Assembly (NCBI GenBank): GCA_964369265.1
Contig: CAYJEV010000085.1
Location: 1 to 7,229, forward strand
DNA: 7,229 nt
Direction: 5' to 3'
Source of the DNA: DAMCAP01 sp964369265
GTDB lineage: Bacteria > Bacillota > Clostridia > Oscillospirales > Ruminococcaceae
Part shown: one piece after another, positions 5,687 through 7,229 of the stretch
Position numbering within the stretch: position 1 is the first letter of the stretch
Layout: each line of letters starts with the position of its first letter
Made by a program: the position numbers and the translations under genes
The notes under the pieces: model-generated
Databases searched by the model: none
What the model was told of the DNA's origin: nothing
What the model saw: the letters and a program-made list of their open reading frames with translations, nothing else

Positions 5687-6976
5687 ATGATAAAAATAGG
5701 TTTGATTGCCGCTAAAACAGCTGCTTTGCGTCCAGAAGATGCTCAAAAACTAGCTCCGAGTGGTGTTAGTATTGTTCCTATTATTTATAGTGACCCAAAA
5801 GAGATAATAAATCTCTATGAACAAAATCACTGGTTTTTAGACGGTATTTTCTTTGGAGGAATATATAGCCAGTCAATAATTGAACAACACACAACAATGC
5901 GCATACCATACACCTGCCTTAGAGTGGATGATAGCGATTTTTTAATGGCGCTATTAAAGCTTGCTAGCGAGGGTGTGAGCGATTTTTCTCGTGTTGTGAC
6001 TGATTTATATACTTCCTGCCGAAAATTCACACACTCATTAGGTCAGCAAAACGTGCCAATAGGCATAAGACCTATAGAGCTTGATGAGAATGCTTTTTCT
6101 CTTTCGAAGAGCAAATTTGTTGAGCTTATAGAGGAGGGGGCAGTTGATGTTGTAATCTCTCGTTTCTCTGCTGTTGAACAGGATGTTACTTCAAGGGGAG
6201 GAAAGTTCATTTACATACCAGGCAGCGAGAATAGTTGCCGAAAAGGACTGTTAAATTTAGTCACTAGCATAAGAAATCGCCAAATTAACAACAATCTTCC
6301 AGCAGTTGGGCTTATTTGTAACAAGTCGATAATTAATGAAGAGGGCGATAATGTTGTTCAGCAAACAAAGCAGCTTGCTTTGGCGCTTAGTAGCTTTAAC
6401 CAAAGTCATTCGCAATGCTTTATGATACATTCAGTAGGCGTTGATTGCGAAGTGTTAACTTCAAATGCGGATTTAAACAAGCTAACAGATGGCTATCATT
6501 CTTGTCAGCTAGGGGATTATTTAAAAGAACATCTTGACTTTCCTATAAGAATTGGTTGGGGTGTTGGCAAGACAATGGAGGAAGCGTATATCTGCGCTTC
6601 AAATGCTGTAGTTAGCGAGTTTGACGGCAATATAATTTCAGCTGTGCAGACTTCTTCTGAAAATGCACCAATGCCGTTAGTAAAGGGCAATAAAAAGCAT
6701 GTTAGCATCTCTCTTAATCCACACCTTCGCCAAATTGAGGGAATATCTCCAAAAAACCTAAGCAAAATCTACGATATTATAACCACAAGAGGACAGCATA
6801 TATTATCAGCTGAGGAAATCGCTATCTATCTTGAAATAACAAAGCGAAGCGCAACACGCATAACTGCAACGTTAGTTAAAGAGGGAATAGCTGTTGTGTC
6901 GCATAAACAGCAGACAAAAGTTAAAGGCAGACCAGCTATAGTCTACCGTTTAAATCCTGAAAAGTTCTATTCTTAA
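5687..6976 (+). CDS. Regulator B: paralogue of regulator A, winged-helix regulator
   Basis: A 429-residue soluble protein with the same layout as regulator A. The N-terminal region again has two lobes, with LDGIFFGG...IPYTCLRV (51-80) and VDVVISRFSAVEQDVTSRGGKFIYIPGS (153-180). The second is reminiscent of PrpR-type sensors. The middle domain (about 205-315) carries IRIGWGVGKTMEEA (287-300), typical of cyclase/GGDEF-like folds, but SVGVDCE replaces the GGDEF site, so enzymatic activity is unlikely. The C-terminal winged helix (about 373-429) has ITKRSATRITATLV, nearly the same as ISKRSANRVINRLL in A, then KGRPAIVYRL. The shared recognition-helix region suggests both proteins read the same DNA motif. 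Transcription is divergent from A, with operator-like repeats between. No structural gene follows it within the window. Function as a metabolite-responsive regulator is inferred from architecture. Confidence 0.72.
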   Translation: MIKIGLIAAKTAALRPEDAQKLAPSGVSIVPIIYSDPKEIINLYEQNHWFLDGIFFGGIYSQSIIEQHTTMRIPYTCLRVDDSDFLMALLKLASEGVSDFSRVVTDLYTSCRKFTHSLGQQNVPIGIRPIELDENAFSLSKSKFVELIEEGAVDVVISRFSAVEQDVTSRGGKFIYIPGSENSCRKGLLNLVTSIRNRQINNNLPAVGLICNKSIINEEGDNVVQQTKQLALALSSFNQSHSQCFMIHSVGVDCEVLTSNADLNKLTDGYHSCQLGDYLKEHLDFPIRIGWGVGKTMEEAYICASNAVVSEFDGNIISAVQTSSENAPMPLVKGNKKHVSISLNPHLRQIEGISPKNLSKIYDIITTRGQHILSAEEIAIYLEITKRSATRITATLVKEGIAVVSHKQQTKVKGRPAIVYRLNPEKFYS

Positions 6977-7045
6977 TTGATGCACAAAATTTAGGGACAT
7001 TTTTTTAGCCTATTCATTATGGCAATTTATCTGTGACGTTGTAGC

Positions 7046-7062
7046 GGCGACTATTAGTCGCC
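7046..7062. repeat. GGCGAC palindrome (REP-like)
   Basis: GGCGACTA-T-TAGTCGCC is a near-perfect 17-bp palindrome with an 8-bp stem, preceded by GTAGC. It resembles the short GC-rich palindromic repeats (GTAGGGGCG...CGCC type) found between genes in many clostridial genomes, as I recall them. It is 70 bases past the stop of regulator B and could act in mRNA 3' end stabilisation. The following ATTTC is a poor terminator tract. Confidence 0.5.
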
Positions 7063-7100
7063 ATTTCAAAGCATCTGCCTCATCGGCGATACAATACTTC

Positions 7101-7128
7101 TTCACTATTCATTATTACTTCTTACTTC
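7101..7128. repeat. TTCACTATTCA simple repeat, second copy
   Basis: The stretch of TTCACTATTCATTATTACTT followed by CTTACTTC shares the exact 11-mer TTCACTATTCA with 62-72 in the left flank. It again lies next to a GGCGAC/GTCGCC palindrome, which suggests a composite dispersed repeat. Confidence 0.4.
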
Positions 7129-7148
7129 ACAAAACCATCTGGTTTTGT
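7129..7148. repeat. Perfect hairpin ACAAAACCA / TGGTTTTGT
   Basis: A 9-bp perfect inverted repeat with only TC between the arms, so as DNA it is close to a continuous 20-bp palindrome. It joins the TTCACT-rich tract to the next hairpin at 7151, and seems part of the same repeat unit. No gene start or stop is associated with it. Confidence 0.5.
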
Positions 7149-7150
7149 CG

Positions 7151-7189
7151 CCATCAAGGCTCCGCTTTCGCTTACTTGATGGGTGTTTT
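7151..7189 (+). terminator. Hairpin with T tract, possible distal terminator or repeat end
   Basis: CCATCAAG (7151-7158) and CTTGATGG (7175-7182) are perfect 8-bp arms around a 16-base loop. On the plus strand GTGTTTTT follows, so it could end readthrough from regulator B about 175 bases after its stop. On the minus strand the loop contains a GCGAAAGC tetraloop-like core. It may instead be part of the dispersed repeat of this flank. Confidence 0.35.
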
Positions 7190-7229
7190 TAATCTCGCTA
7201 TTCTTTTAGTTCAAGCATAAAGTTATGTC

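Noticed and set aside
6990..7015. TAGG...TTTTTTT...CCTA as a terminator right after regulator B
   Set aside because: The T run is inside the loop and the stem is only four base pairs, so it does not have terminator geometry.
7088..7095. GATACAAT, the reverse complement of the right half of the palindrome at 5620-5636
   Set aside because: An isolated 8-base half-site in repeat-like DNA without a promoter is weak evidence for a second operator.
7198..7229. A possible C-terminal end of a minus-strand gene entering from the right edge (reading …MLELKE then stop)
   Set aside because: Only about ten codons are inside the window and there is no clear terminator in that direction, so it cannot be distinguished from chance.

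Overview
The window looks like a chromosomal segment from a low-GC member of the Firmicutes, probably a Clostridia-type gut or anaerobe lineage. The base composition is clearly AT-rich, every real gene has a GGAGG-type ribosome binding site 5-8 bases before its start, promoters match the sigma-A consensus, and the MATE transporter and TrmB read like clostridial versions. I cannot name the genus.

From left to right: a short repeat-like flank ending in a terminator (1-117); a FapA/DUF342 beta-solenoid protein on the minus strand (118-1866); a 258-bp divergent intergenic region with one strong promoter for each side and a leader hairpin in front of the FapA gene; a MATE efflux transporter (2125-3465) followed after 71 bp by trmB, the tRNA m7G46 methyltransferase (3537-4184); and a bidirectional terminator (4208-4249) separating trmB from a convergent minus-strand regulator gene (regulator A, 4262-5533). 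A 153-bp divergent promoter region follows, then a paralogous plus-strand regulator gene (regulator B, 5687-6976), and finally about 250 bp of gene-free, palindrome-rich sequence that resembles the left flank.

The first three genes look like unrelated housekeeping or envelope functions rather than one pathway. The MATE gene and trmB may share a transcript because no terminator is visible between them. The most interesting part is the head-to-head pair of regulators. They share an architecture: a two-lobed ligand-binding-like N-terminal region, a degenerate nucleotide-cyclase/GGDEF-like middle domain without its catalytic motif, and a C-terminal winged helix whose recognition-helix region is almost identical in the two proteins. 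Between them, overlapping back-to-back -10 elements are flanked almost symmetrically by the inverted pair GTAGCCA / TGGCTAC, and a 17-bp palindrome lies in the leader of B. This suggests an auto- and cross-regulated two-protein switch, but no target gene is visible in the window and the ligand is unknown.
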